64,000 bases of DNA from contig NZ_CP045372.1 in assembly GCF_009363555.1 (NCBI RefSeq), forward strand, positions 806,001 through 870,000, read 5' to 3'. Source of the stretch: Sulfitobacter sp. THAF37. Lineage in GTDB: Bacteria > Pseudomonadota > Alphaproteobacteria > Rhodobacterales > Rhodobacteraceae. Below are positions 17,989-27,208 of the stretch, one piece after another (position 1 is the stretch's first letter; every line of letters starts with the position of its first letter). The position numbers and the translations under genes are program-made. Under the pieces are notes generated by a model. It was not told the DNA's origin. It worked only from the letters and a program-made list of their open reading frames with translations, and searched no databases.

Positions 17989-19209
17989 ATGCTGACCCTG
18001 GACAACGGTCAGGCGCGGCGGATTTTTCTGGACCGCCATGCCCTGTCCGACCCCCCGGTGGGTGAGGCAAAGGGCATGGCATTGCATGACCTGATCCATG
18101 ATCTGGGCTTTGTTCAGCTGGACAGCATCAACACCGTGGCGCGCGCCCACGACCTGATCCTGTTCTCGCGCAGGCAGCGTTACAGGCCGAAGGCGCTGAG
18201 AAACCTCTATGAACGTGACAAGGCGCTGTTCGAACACTGGACCCATGACGCGGCGGTCATACCGATGGCGTTTTACCCCTTTTGGGAACTGAGACGCCAG
18301 CGCGATGCGGAAAGGCTGCGCGCCCGCTGGCGGGAAGGACGACGGGAAGGCTTTGAGAAGCGGGTTCAAAAGGTGCTGGACCAGATCGCGGCGGAGGGGC
18401 CGCTGAGTTCTTCGGACGTTGGCAAGGACGAGGCGCGCGGTTCCGGCGGCTGGTGGGACTGGCACCCGTCAAAAACGGCGTTGGAATATCTTTGGCGGTC
18501 CGGCGCGCTCTGTGTCGTGGGGCGCGACGGGTTCAAGAAACGGTATGACCTGACCGATCGGGTGATCGACCGCCAACTGCGCGAACCGCAAGCACTGCCC
18601 GATACAGCGGCCATCATCGACTGGTGCTGCGATCAGGCGCTGGCCCGGCTTGGCTTTGCCACCCACGGTGAGATCGCCGCGTTCTGGGATCACGTCACGC
18701 CAGCAGAGGCGCGGGACTGGTGTGCCGAAGGCATGGCGGCCGGTACGCTGGAACAGGTTGGGATCACCGACACCGACGGGTCCGTCCGGCTTGCCTATGC
18801 GCGGCCCGGACTTGTGGAAGACCCGGCTATCGGCAAGCCCCCGACCGGGCGGTTGCGCGTTCTCAGCCCTTTCGACCCCGCCCTGCGCGACCGAACCCGT
18901 GCGGAAAGGCTGTTCGGATTCAATTACCGGATCGAGGTCTTCGTGCCCGAAGCGAACCGCACGTTTGGCTACTACGTCTTCCCCCTTCTCGAAGGGGACA
19001 GGATTGTCGGACGGGTCGACATGAAAGCGTTTCGCAATGACGACGTCCTCCGGGTTCGCGCACTCTGGCCCGAAGGCAAGACACGCTGGGGCAGCGGGCG
19101 GCAGCGCGCCTTCGAGGCGGAACTGGACAAGCTGTGCCGCCTTGCGGGCGTGAGCCGCGTCGCGTTCGAGGACGGCTGGCTTCGGCCTTCAGCGCAGAAC
19201 TATCTCTGA
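17989..19209 (+). CDS. YcaQ-like winged-helix DNA glycosylase family protein
   Basis: The product is 406 aa and belongs to the HTH_42 (formerly DUF1006) family. E. coli YcaQ (AlkX) unhooks DNA interstrand crosslinks and removes bulky alkylated bases. The catalytic Gln-x-Asp motif is seen as QLD within GFVQLDSIN (about residues 42-44), with the following ARAHDLILFSRR segment, and the C-terminal GRVDMKAFRNDDVLRV and FGFNYRIEVFVPE pieces typical of the family. Its start is two bases after the LacI-type regulator's stop, so they share a transcript. Confidence 0.88.
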   Translation: MLTLDNGQARRIFLDRHALSDPPVGEAKGMALHDLIHDLGFVQLDSINTVARAHDLILFSRRQRYRPKALRNLYERDKALFEHWTHDAAVIPMAFYPFWELRRQRDAERLRARWREGRREGFEKRVQKVLDQIAAEGPLSSSDVGKDEARGSGGWWDWHPSKTALEYLWRSGALCVVGRDGFKKRYDLTDRVIDRQLREPQALPDTAAIIDWCCDQALARLGFATHGEIAAFWDHVTPAEARDWCAEGMAAGTLEQVGITDTDGSVRLAYARPGLVEDPAIGKPPTGRLRVLSPFDPALRDRTRAERLFGFNYRIEVFVPEANRTFGYYVFPLLEGDRIVGRVDMKAFRNDDVLRVRALWPEGKTRWGSGRQRAFEAELDKLCRLAGVSRVAFEDGWLRPSAQNYL

Positions 19210-19573
19210 AAGGTCGGCGGCTGCGGCTCTCAACCGGTCAAGTTGCAAAGCAAGGTCGCCATAGCACAGGCGGCAGACTATCCATTCGATCCGAACGACA
19301 ACGGAGCGGACCAGAAAGGTGTCAGTTTTTCTCAATTTACGGACCGCATAGCCCGGCAAGCTGCGCTGACCACCGGAGTTCCAAGTGATACCGCCCCCCA
19401 CGCCAGATCGCGGATCGGCTTTGCGTGATCGCGCCTGTCGGATAGGCAGACGGACCTCTGCCGCGCCCAGACACTGACAATTTGCAAACATTTTGTTGAT
19501 GTTTTGCAAATTCGTGCAATGATGACTGAAAGGAATCAAGGGCAAGACACCTCATGATGCGAAAGTCCGCCAG
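19210..19573. other. Intergenic region upstream of the oxoproline/TRAP operon
   Basis: This 364-bp stretch has no convincing gene; a TTG-started 61-codon frame at 19243 lacks an SD. The last 100 bases are AT-richer than the surroundings and hold the TTTGCAAA inverted repeat at 19479-19512, so the operon promoter is probably here. No divergent regulator gene is present. Confidence 0.55.
19479..19512. promoter_or_regulatory. Operator-like inverted repeat upstream of the operon
   Basis: AATTTGCAAA (19479-19488) and TTTGCAAATT (19503-19512) are perfect 10-bp arms with a 14-base spacer, and each arm contains the palindrome TTTGCAAA. Centre-to-centre spacing is 24 bases. It lies 62 bases before the first gene of the eight-gene operon, the place expected for a repressor or activator site. 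The binding protein is unknown. Confidence 0.55.
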
Positions 19574-20812
19574 ATGAATCGCCATGTCGTCGTGATCGGC
19601 GCGGGGATCGTGGGCATCTCGACCGCCATCTGGCTGCGCCGGACGGGGCTGGAGGTGACGGTGATCGACCGCGGGCTGCCCGGCACCGGCACCTCGCATG
19701 GCAACGCAGGTGTGTTGGCGGCGTGTTCGATGGTGCCAGTTACCGGCCCCGGCCTGATGCGCAAGGCGCCGAAAATGGTACTCGACCGCAATTTTCCACT
19801 GTTTCTGCGCTGGCCGTATGTACCCCGCCTGTTGCCATGGCTGCGCCGGTATATGGCAAACGCCAACGACACCGACACCCGGAGAATTGCCAAGGGGCTG
19901 ATCCCGATCGTTGGCGACAGCGTCGAACAGCACAAGAACCTCTGCAACGAGCTGGGCCTGGGCGACTGGGTGACTGACAGCGACTATTGCTTCGCCTATG
20001 CGGATACCGCCGCATTCAAGGCGGATGCATACGCCTGGGAGCTGCGCAGAGAGGCCGGTTTCGCTCCCGAGTTGATTGAAGGGCCGGCGGTGCAGGACTA
20101 TGACCCCGCTTTGGGGCCGGATATCACCTGTCTTGCCGTGATGAAGGATCACGGCTTCATCCGAAGTCCCGGCGGCTATGTCCAGGCACTGGCCAAGGCC
20201 TATACCGACCAGGGTGGCAAGCTGGTTCAGACCGAGGTCAGGGATTTCGAACTGACGGATGGTCGTATCGCCACGGTGCTGACCGACGCGGGCAGCATTC
20301 CCTGCGACTCTGTCGTCCTCGCCACAGGGGTCTGGTCGAAACCCATGATGGCCAAGCTGGGCCTGAAGGTGCCGCTGGAAAGTGAACGCGGCTATCACGT
20401 GGTGTTCGAAGGCGCGACAGGCGGCCCCCGTCAGCCCACGATGATCGCCAGCGGCAAATTCGTCGCGACCCCGATGGAGCAGGGCCTGCGCTGCGCCGGT
20501 ATCCTGGAATTTGGCGGGCTTGAGGCCGGACCGTCGCGCGCCCCGCTCGAACTGCTGCGCCGCCACGCGAAACGTGCTTTCCCCGGCCTGAAATCCAGCA
20601 ATGAAATCGAATGGCTGGGGCATCGACCCGCCCCCAGCGACAGCCTGCCGCTGATTGGCGAAATCGGCCAAAGCAGGGTCTTCACCGCCTTCGGGCATCA
20701 TCACATCGGGTTGACTGGCGGACCAAAAACGGGCCGACTGGTCGCCGGATTGATCTCCGGGCAACCGGTCAATACCGACCTCGCCCCCTATCACCCTCAA
20801 CGCTTCCAATAG
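19574..20812 (+). CDS. DadA-like FAD-dependent amino acid oxidase/dehydrogenase
   Basis: The product is 412 aa, a DAO-family flavoprotein. The FAD-binding GxGxxG is in VVIGAGIVGISTAIWL (residues 5-20), followed by the ATG-type second motif VVLATGVWSKP (about 250) and the C-terminal GHRPAPSDSLPLIGE and GHHHIGLTGGP motifs of the DadA group. These enzymes oxidise D-amino acids or proline-like compounds to oxo or imino acids, passing electrons to the respiratory chain. It is the first gene of an operon with a TRAP transporter and PxpBCA, so its substrate is probably an amino acid linked to 5-oxoproline or D-glutamate. Confidence 0.88.
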   Translation: MNRHVVVIGAGIVGISTAIWLRRTGLEVTVIDRGLPGTGTSHGNAGVLAACSMVPVTGPGLMRKAPKMVLDRNFPLFLRWPYVPRLLPWLRRYMANANDTDTRRIAKGLIPIVGDSVEQHKNLCNELGLGDWVTDSDYCFAYADTAAFKADAYAWELRREAGFAPELIEGPAVQDYDPALGPDITCLAVMKDHGFIRSPGGYVQALAKAYTDQGGKLVQTEVRDFELTDGRIATVLTDAGSIPCDSVVLATGVWSKPMMAKLGLKVPLESERGYHVVFEGATGGPRQPTMIASGKFVATPMEQGLRCAGILEFGGLEAGPSRAPLELLRRHAKRAFPGLKSSNEIEWLGHRPAPSDSLPLIGEIGQSRVFTAFGHHHIGLTGGPKTGRLVAGLISGQPVNTDLAPYHPQRFQ

Positions 20813-20841
20813 CGCAATTCATTACCAACCGGGAGAATACC

Positions 20842-21831
20842 ATGAAACTGACCCAGACCCTGATGACAACCGCGGCAACTGCCGCCCTGACGCTTGGCAG
20901 TGTGCTGCCCGGCTTTGCCGCCGAAACCTGGGACATGCCCATGGCCTATTCGGCGTCCAACTTCCATACCGAGAACGGTGTCGAGTTCGCCAACTGCGTG
21001 ACCGACGCCACCAATGGCGAGATCGAGATCACGGTCCATCCGGGCGGGTCGCTCTTTGCCGGTGCCGACATCAAACGGGCCATCCAGACCGGACAGGTCC
21101 AGATAGGCGAGCGCCTGCTGTCCGGCCACCAGAACGAAAACGCGCTGTTCGGCTTCGACAGCGTTCCGTTCCTCGCGCCTTCGTTCGAGGACAGCGACAA
21201 GCTTTGGCAGGCCGCCCAGCCAGAGATCGAGGCGCTGCTGGAAGAGCAGGGTCTGCACCTGCTCTACAATGTGCCGTGGCCGCCGCAGGGCCTCTACTTC
21301 AAGAAAGAGGTCAACAGCGTCGAGGACATGGAAGGGGTGAAATTCCGGTCCTACAACAACACCACCGCGCGGCTTGCCGAACTGACCGGCATGTCGCCCG
21401 TCACCATCGAAGCGGCGGAGGTCAGCCAGGCCTTTGCGACCGGCGTGGCTGAATCGATGATTTCGTCCGGCGCTACGGGCTATGACCAGAAGGTCTGGGA
21501 AAGCCTCACGCACTTTTACGAGGTCGACGCCTGGCTGCCGCGCAATTACGTGATGGTGAACGCAGGCGTCTGGGAAGGTGTCTCCGACGCGAACAAGGAA
21601 GCGATCAATCTGTGCGCCTCGGACGCCGAGACGCGCGGCCTCCAGATGTCCAAGGACTATACCCAGTTCACCTATGACGGCCTCGAAGAGGGCGGCATGA
21701 TCGTCCAGCCCGCCAGCGACGAACTGATGTCCGGCCTGCGCGAGATCGGCGAGACGATGACGACCGAATGGCTGGAAGCCGCAGGCGAGCAAGGTCAGGC
21801 GCTGGTCGACAGCTACAAGTCCGCGGACTGA
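20842..21831 (+). CDS. TRAP transporter substrate-binding protein (DctP family)
   Basis: The product is 329 aa from ATG 20842 with CGGGAGAATACC upstream; the longer frame into the previous gene is rejected. A signal peptide (about residues 1-25, ending PGFAAE) sends it to the periplasm. The DctP fold is recognisable from HPGGSLFAGADIKRAIQTGQVQ and the ligand-arginine segment GVKFRSYNNTTARLAELTG (about 170). TRAP binding proteins capture organic acids; Bordetella DctP6 and DctP7 bind pyroglutamate, which makes this ligand plausible here given the pxp genes in the same operon. Confidence 0.92.
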   Translation: MKLTQTLMTTAATAALTLGSVLPGFAAETWDMPMAYSASNFHTENGVEFANCVTDATNGEIEITVHPGGSLFAGADIKRAIQTGQVQIGERLLSGHQNENALFGFDSVPFLAPSFEDSDKLWQAAQPEIEALLEEQGLHLLYNVPWPPQGLYFKKEVNSVEDMEGVKFRSYNNTTARLAELTGMSPVTIEAAEVSQAFATGVAESMISSGATGYDQKVWESLTHFYEVDAWLPRNYVMVNAGVWEGVSDANKEAINLCASDAETRGLQMSKDYTQFTYDGLEEGGMIVQPASDELMSGLREIGETMTTEWLEAAGEQGQALVDSYKSAD

Positions 21832-21893
21832 TCATCCCATCAGGAGCGGCCCGGAACGCGGGCCGCTGCAACCTTTCAGAAAGGACGGTTCGG

Positions 21894-22418
21894 ATGGCGG
21901 CGCTGCGCAAATCCCTTGATACGCTTTACGTCTCGGCCGGCGCTTTGGCGGCGGTCTGCCTTGTGGCGATTCTGCTGCTGATCGTGGCCCAGATGGTCGC
22001 CCGGTGGTCCGGTGCGGTCTTTCCCGGGGCGGCCAGCTATGCCGGGTATGCCATGGCGGGCGCAAGCTTTCTCGCCTTCGCCAATGCGCTGAACCGGGGG
22101 GCTCATATCCGCGTGTCGATCCTGCTGAACGCCCTCTCCGACCGGCCGAAACGGCTTCTCGAAATCTGGTGCTTTGCCCTGGGCGCCGCCATCGCGTGGT
22201 ACTTCACCTACTACGCCTACTGGTTCGTTTACTGGTCATGGAAATTCAAGGAAGTCAGCCAGGATCAGGACGCGACCTTGCTGTGGATTCCGCAGTCGGT
22301 CATGGTGGTCGGCGGTGTCATTCTCGCCATCGCGCTCACCGACAATCTGCTGCACGTCATCTTCCGGGGACGTCACCGCATGACCCGCGATATCGTCGAC
22401 CAAAGCTTCGGAGAATGA
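21894..22418 (+). CDS. TRAP transporter small permease (DctQ family)
   Basis: The product is 174 aa from ATG 21894 with AAAGGACGG upstream. Four membrane helices are expected, starting with AGALAAVCLVAILLLIVAQMV, and the DctQ hallmark region SYAGYAMAGASFLAFANALNRGAHIRVSILL is present. It forms the transporter complex with DctM and the DctP protein encoded just upstream. The 62-base gap after dctP contains a GGCCCGGAACGCGGGCC hairpin that may set relative expression, as often seen between binding-protein and permease genes. Confidence 0.92.
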   Translation: MAALRKSLDTLYVSAGALAAVCLVAILLLIVAQMVARWSGAVFPGAASYAGYAMAGASFLAFANALNRGAHIRVSILLNALSDRPKRLLEIWCFALGAAIAWYFTYYAYWFVYWSWKFKEVSQDQDATLLWIPQSVMVVGGVILAIALTDNLLHVIFRGRHRMTRDIVDQSFGE

Positions 22419-22422
22419 ACCA

Positions 22423-23733
22423 ATGACCGAAGTCTATGCCATCGCGCTCTTTCTTTTCGTCCTGTTCTTCCTCCTGGGCACCGGTGTCTGGGTCGGGCTG
22501 GCCCTGATGGGCGTTGCCTGGGTCGGGATGGAGCTGTTCACCACCCGCCCGGTGGGTGACACGATGATCACCACAATCTGGGCCTCGTCCAGTTCCTGGA
22601 CACTGACGGCGCTGCCCCTGTTCATCTGGATGGGCGAAATCCTGTACCGAACGCGCCTTTCCGAAGATATGTTCAAGGGCCTCGCCCCCTGGCTCGCGCG
22701 GCTGCCCGGCGGGCTGGTCCATACCAACATCGTCGGCTGCACCGTTTTCGCCGCCGTGTCGGGTTCGTCCGCGGCGACGCTCACCACCGTCGGCAAGATG
22801 TCGATCCCGGAACTGCGCAGCCGCAACTACCCTGAAAAGATGATCATCGGCACGCTGGCCGGTGCGGCAACGCTCGGGCTGATGATCCCGCCTTCGCTCG
22901 CGCTGATCGTTTACGGCGTGACGGTGAATGAGAGCATCACCAAGCTGTTCTTCGCAGGCGTCCTGCCTGGCCTGATCCTCGCCCTGATGTTCATGGGCTA
23001 CGCCGCCGCCGTTTCGCTGACATCAAAGGACTGGAACCCAAAGCAGGAAACCGGGATGAACATCGGGGAAAAGCTGCGCAATTCCCGCTTCCTTCTGCCG
23101 GTCTTTGCCCTGATTACGGTCGTGATCGGGTCGATGTATCTGGGCTTTGCCACCGCGACGGAAGCCGCGGCGATCGGTGTCATCGGCGCGCTGGTGCTGG
23201 CGCTGTTTCAGGGTTCGCTGAACTGGCACAGCTTCCGCGAAAGCCTGATGGGCGCCATGCGGACCTCCGCCATGATCGCGCTTATCCTCGCAGGCGCAGC
23301 CTTTCTCAAGCTATCCATGGGCTTTACCGGCCTGCCGCGTGCGCTGGCCGACGGGATCGCGGCGATGGAGCTGACGCGCTTTCAGCTGCTCATGGCCCTG
23401 CTGGTCTTCTATATTGTCCTGGGCATGTTTCTTGACGGCATTTCCTCCGTGGTGCTGACCATGGCGGTGGTGGAGCCGATGGTGCGCGGCGCGGGAATCG
23501 ACCTGATCTGGTTCGGCATCTTCGTGGTCGTCGTTGTCGAAATGGCACAGATCACGCCACCCATAGGGTTCAACCTGTTCGTGTTGCAGGGCATGACCGA
23601 CCACGAAATGGGCTATATCACCAAGGCGGCGCTGCCGATGTTCGCCATCATGGTGCTGATGGTCTTTATCCTGATCTGGTTTCCCGAACTCGCCACCTGG
23701 CTGCCGGACAACCTGCGCAGCGGACCGACATAG
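22423..23733 (+). CDS. TRAP transporter large permease (DctM family)
   Basis: The product is 436 aa with about twelve membrane segments. The DctM core is recognisable: GCTVFAAVSGSSAATLTTVG (about residue 105) and AGAATLGLMIPPSLALIVYG, plus the later GMFLDGISSVVLTM. It is the sodium-coupled translocating subunit of the TRAP system. It begins four bases after the dctQ stop, so DctQ and DctM are made together from one operon. Confidence 0.95.
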   Translation: MTEVYAIALFLFVLFFLLGTGVWVGLALMGVAWVGMELFTTRPVGDTMITTIWASSSSWTLTALPLFIWMGEILYRTRLSEDMFKGLAPWLARLPGGLVHTNIVGCTVFAAVSGSSAATLTTVGKMSIPELRSRNYPEKMIIGTLAGAATLGLMIPPSLALIVYGVTVNESITKLFFAGVLPGLILALMFMGYAAAVSLTSKDWNPKQETGMNIGEKLRNSRFLLPVFALITVVIGSMYLGFATATEAAAIGVIGALVLALFQGSLNWHSFRESLMGAMRTSAMIALILAGAAFLKLSMGFTGLPRALADGIAAMELTRFQLLMALLVFYIVLGMFLDGISSVVLTMAVVEPMVRGAGIDLIWFGIFVVVVVEMAQITPPIGFNLFVLQGMTDHEMGYITKAALPMFAIMVLMVFILIWFPELATWLPDNLRSGPT

Positions 23734-23742
23734 AGCCGATGC

Positions 23743-24681
23743 ATGCTGATCCCTGTCCTTGCCGGGGCCTCGACCCATGCCCGGATATGCCTGATCGCCG
23801 GGCTGGCCTCGGGTCTTCTGCTGCCCGGCCTGGCCGCCGCGCTGGTGCCGTGGTTGCCCCAGATGGTTGCTGCGCTCCTGACGATCACCGCGTTGCGGAT
23901 CGGGCATCGGGCGGCGATGGGCGCGGTCGGGGACCTGCGCTGGGGCCTGGTAGCGGTCGCAATTCTGCAGATGGTTCTGCCGCTGGCGGCGATCGGCCTG
24001 CTGACGCTTTTCGGACTGCAGGACACACCTGCCGCGCTGGCCATCGTGCTGACCGCGGCCGCTCCGGCGATCACAGGCAGCGTGAATCTGGCGCTGCTTC
24101 TGGGGCTCGACGCGGGCCGGATGATGCAAATACTGGTGCTGGGCACCGCCGCTTTCCCCCTGACGGTACTGCCGGTGCTCGCCGTCCTGCCGCAAGCGGG
24201 CGAGCCGCAGCTTGTCATCTACTCGGCGCTGCGGCTCTTGGCGGTCATTGTGGTCGCGACCGGGACGGGCTTTGCCCTGCGCGCCTGGCTTTTTCCGCAC
24301 CCCACTGCGCGGCAGACACAGGCACTGGACGGCGCGTCGGTCCTGGCCTTTTCATTTATCGTTGTCGGGCTGATGGCCGCGCTCAACCCCGCTTTGCGCG
24401 ACAATCCGTGGGCCGTGCTGAACTGGGCCCTACTGGCCTTTGCCGTAAGCTATCTGTTGCAGCTGGCGACGCTGGGAAGCCTGCGGCGGACTGCGCTGCG
24501 CCATCTGGCGGGGCCTCTTGCACTGGGCGCGGGCAACCGCAATATCGCGATCTTTCTCGTCGCCCTCCCACCCGAGGTGCTTGCCCCCCTGATGATCTTT
24601 ATCGGGTGCTGGCAATTGCCAATGTATCTGACCCCCATGCTGCTACCGCAGCTCTACCGATGGGCCCTGCAGGATGAGTGA
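23743..24681 (+). CDS. BASS-like (bile acid:Na symporter) family membrane protein
   Basis: The product is 312 aa with eight to ten hydrophobic segments and a glycine/alanine-rich pattern like SBF/BASS proteins: ITALRIGHRAAMG, VLTAAAPAITGSVNLALLLG and GPLALGAGNRNIAIFLVAL. The last motif resembles the conserved GxxxRN crossover region. Its substrate is unknown. It lies between dctM and pxpB, and its stop overlaps the pxpB start by eight bases, so it may be a second transporter of the same pathway, for export or an alternative substrate. The family call is from pattern, not alignment. Confidence 0.6.
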   Translation: MLIPVLAGASTHARICLIAGLASGLLLPGLAAALVPWLPQMVAALLTITALRIGHRAAMGAVGDLRWGLVAVAILQMVLPLAAIGLLTLFGLQDTPAALAIVLTAAAPAITGSVNLALLLGLDAGRMMQILVLGTAAFPLTVLPVLAVLPQAGEPQLVIYSALRLLAVIVVATGTGFALRAWLFPHPTARQTQALDGASVLAFSFIVVGLMAALNPALRDNPWAVLNWALLAFAVSYLLQLATLGSLRRTALRHLAGPLALGAGNRNIAIFLVALPPEVLAPLMIFIGCWQLPMYLTPMLLPQLYRWALQDE

Positions 24682-25411
24682 CTGGCCCAAGATTCGCACC
24701 GTCGGCCTTTCCGGCATTCTGATCACCTTCGCCGGTGAGATGTCGGAACCCGCCAATCGCGCCGCGCTTGCCCTGAGAGCCGAGGTAGAGGCGCAGGGCT
24801 GGGAGCATGTGAGCGAAACCAGCACTTCGCTGGTCTCAACCTTCCTGAGTGTGGATCTTGCGTTGGTTTCTCCGGAGGACATCATCGCGCGCTTGAACGA
24901 CCTTTTGACCAGCCGCGACTGGTATGCGGCGGACTTGCCAGCCGGGCGCAGGCTGTGGCGCATCCCCACGGTCTACGGCACCGACCTGGGGCCGCAGCTT
25001 GAGGAAGCTGCCAAGGCTGCCGGTGTCGATCCAGACACCGCAATCCGCGAGATTTCCGGGTCTCGCGTGCGCGTCCTGACACTGGGTTTCGCCCCCGGCC
25101 AGCCTTTTTCCGGCATGCTGCCGGACACCTGGAACATCCCGCGCCAGCAGAGCCTGACAAAGGAAGTCCCGGCAGGCGCACTTGTCGTCGCGATCCGGCA
25201 GTTGATTGTCTTTACCAATCCCTCCCCCACCGGGTGGCGGCACATCGGGCAGACCGCGTTTCGCAACTTCCGTCCTGAAAGCGATCAACCCATTGCGCTG
25301 TCGCCCGGTGACGAGCTTTGCTTTCCCGCGATCACACCCGAAGAACTGAAACGGATCAGGATGAAGGATTCCTCCGGTGACGGCGGTGCGGAGACGGAGC
25401 TGTTGTCATGA
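24674..25411 (+). CDS. pxpB: 5-oxoprolinase subunit PxpB
   Basis: The product is 245 aa and belongs to the KipI/allophanate hydrolase subunit 1 family. With PxpA and PxpC it forms the widespread ATP-dependent prokaryotic 5-oxoprolinase that opens 5-oxoproline to L-glutamate. Family motifs visible are RLWRIPTVYGTDLGPQLEEAA, LGFAPGQPFSGMLP (about 135) and the C-terminal VAIRQLIVFTNPSPTGWRHIGQT. It overlaps pxpC by four bases (ATGA). Kinase-inhibitor activity as in Bacillus KipI is the alternative, less likely with pxpA adjacent. Confidence 0.9.
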   Translation: MSDWPKIRTVGLSGILITFAGEMSEPANRAALALRAEVEAQGWEHVSETSTSLVSTFLSVDLALVSPEDIIARLNDLLTSRDWYAADLPAGRRLWRIPTVYGTDLGPQLEEAAKAAGVDPDTAIREISGSRVRVLTLGFAPGQPFSGMLPDTWNIPRQQSLTKEVPAGALVVAIRQLIVFTNPSPTGWRHIGQTAFRNFRPESDQPIALSPGDELCFPAITPEELKRIRMKDSSGDGGAETELLS

Positions 25412-26436
25412 GTGGCACTCTGACAATCCATCAGGCAGGCCCGCAGATGAGCGTGCAGGACTTTGGCAGGCCGGGCTACCGCGCCAGCGGCATGACACGG
25501 GGCGGCGCGGCAGACCCACTGGCCCTGCACGAGGGCGCGATACTGCTGGGGCAGGAACCGACACTGGCCGCGATCGAGATGGTGGGCGCGGGCGGCACGT
25601 TCACCGCCGATACAAACCTGCGCATCGCCCTGACCGGTGCGCCGATGAAGGCGACGCTGGACGGTACGCCGCTGACATGGAACGCGAGCCACCCGATGCC
25701 CGCCGGGGCCCGACTGGTGATCGGCGGGGCCACGTCAGGCACCTATGGCTACCTGCACATCGGTGGCGGCATCGACCTGCCGCTTCAGATGGGCGCGCGC
25801 TCCACGCATTTCGGCGCAGGGCTGGGCGGCGCCTTGGAGGCTGGGGATACCCTGCCCGTCGGCGCCGACACCGGCAGCGGGACGGGTGTTGCCCTGCCCC
25901 GCGACGACCGGTTCGATGGCGGATGCCTTCGCGTCGTGACCAGCGTACAGACCGACCGGTTTGACGACGAAACCATCGCACGCTTTACCGCCACTGCCTT
26001 TGCCCGCGACCCCAGGGCAAACCGGCGCGGGGTGCGGATGGAACCGCCCGGCGAAGGCTTTTTTGCCACCGACCAGCTGAGTATCCTCTCGGAGGTCATC
26101 ACCATCGGCGACATCCAGATCACCGGCGACGGCGCGCCCTTCGTGTTGATGTGCGAATGCCAGACCACGGGCGGTTATCCCCGCATCGGGACCGTGATCC
26201 CAGCCGACCTGCCCCGCGTGGCGCAGGCGCCCACGGGTGCCGAGATACGCTTTGATTTCATTCCGCTGGAAGAGGCAATCGCCATCCAACAGCGTGCCGC
26301 CGCCGATTTGAAGGCGTTGCCCGGCAGGTGTTACCCTCTGGTCCGGGACCCGCACAACATTCGCGACCTGCTGTCCTATCAGCTGGTTGGCGGTGTTGTT
26401 TCGGCGCTGGCCGACCCCTTCGAAAAGGAGACCTGA
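25408..26436 (+). CDS. pxpC: 5-oxoprolinase subunit PxpC
   Basis: The product is 342 aa, biotin-dependent-carboxyltransferase-like family (KipA, allophanate hydrolase subunit 2). The N-terminus QAGPQMSVQDFGRPGYRASGMTRGGAADP is the family hallmark, followed by YGYLHIGGGIDLP and the C-terminal TTGGYPRIGTVIPADLPRVAQ. It supplies part of the 5-oxoprolinase active site with PxpB. It overlaps pxpB by four bases, and pxpA follows after one base, so the three subunits should be made in balance. Confidence 0.92.
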   Translation: MSGTLTIHQAGPQMSVQDFGRPGYRASGMTRGGAADPLALHEGAILLGQEPTLAAIEMVGAGGTFTADTNLRIALTGAPMKATLDGTPLTWNASHPMPAGARLVIGGATSGTYGYLHIGGGIDLPLQMGARSTHFGAGLGGALEAGDTLPVGADTGSGTGVALPRDDRFDGGCLRVVTSVQTDRFDDETIARFTATAFARDPRANRRGVRMEPPGEGFFATDQLSILSEVITIGDIQITGDGAPFVLMCECQTTGGYPRIGTVIPADLPRVAQAPTGAEIRFDFIPLEEAIAIQQRAAADLKALPGRCYPLVRDPHNIRDLLSYQLVGGVVSALADPFEKET

Positions 26437-26437
26437 C

Positions 26438-27208
26438 ATGCCATCCGTCGATCTGAACGCCGACATGGGCGAGAGCTTTGGCGCCTGGAAGATGGGCGAT
26501 GACGCCGCCCTGCTGGACATCGTAACTTCGGCCAATATCGCCTGTGGCGGCCACGCCGGAGACCCCGACGTAATGGCCGCGACCATGCGCATCGCGGATG
26601 CGAAGGGCGTGGGCATCGGTGCGCACCCCGGCTTCATGGACATCGCCGGTTTTGGCCGCAACCGAATATCGGTGCCGCGCGCCACTCTGCAGAATCAGGT
26701 GCGATACCAGGTCGCGGCCAGTGTCGGCATGGCCCGCAGCCAGGGCGCGACGGTGCGGCATCTCAAGCTGCACGGCGCGTTGGCCAACATGGCGTCCGAG
26801 GACCAGACCCTTGCCCGTGACCTCTACGAAGCCGCGTTGAGCGTGGCACCCGAGCTGATTGTCATGGTGCTTGCCGCGACGGCACAGCAGCGCGCGGTGG
26901 AGGACCTGGGATGCAGATGGGCCGGAGAGATCTTTGCGGACCGGGCCTATAACGACGATGCCACCCTGGTAGACCGTTCGCTGCCCGGCGCGGTCATCCA
27001 TGACGCCGCGCGGGCGGGCGCGCGCATGGTCGACATGGTCCGCGCCGGGGCGATCATCACCGAAAGCGGCAGGCAGATCCCCACGCGGATCGACACCATC
27101 TGCCTGCACGGCGACACAGCCGAGGCGGTCCAGATCGCAACTGCCGTCCGGTCGCAGCTGGAGGCGGCGGGCGTGACCCTGGCTCAGTTCACCGGAAACG
27201 CGGCATAG
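26438..27208 (+). CDS. pxpA: 5-oxoprolinase subunit PxpA
   Basis: The product is 256 aa, LamB/YcsF family, from ATG 26438 with AAAAGGAG upstream. Conserved blocks are VDLNADMGESFG (residue 4 onward), ANIACGGHAGDP (about 45) and GIGAHPGFMD, together with the C-terminal LHGDTAEAVQIA. PxpA is the subunit thought to handle the lactam ring before PxpBC complete the ATP-driven hydrolysis. It is the last gene of the eight-gene operon that begins at 19574. Confidence 0.93.
   Translation: MPSVDLNADMGESFGAWKMGDDAALLDIVTSANIACGGHAGDPDVMAATMRIADAKGVGIGAHPGFMDIAGFGRNRISVPRATLQNQVRYQVAASVGMARSQGATVRHLKLHGALANMASEDQTLARDLYEAALSVAPELIVMVLAATAQQRAVEDLGCRWAGEIFADRAYNDDATLVDRSLPGAVIHDAARAGARMVDMVRAGAIITESGRQIPTRIDTICLHGDTAEAVQIATAVRSQLEAAGVTLAQFTGNAA

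Noticed and set aside
19243..19428. 61-codon TTG-started frame in the gap before the oxoproline operon
   Set aside because: No ribosome site, rare start and no recognisable pattern.
23311..24300. 329-codon minus-strand frame antisense to dctM and the BASS-like gene
   Set aside because: Gln/Arg/His-rich shadow typical of the antisense of membrane proteins in GC-rich DNA.
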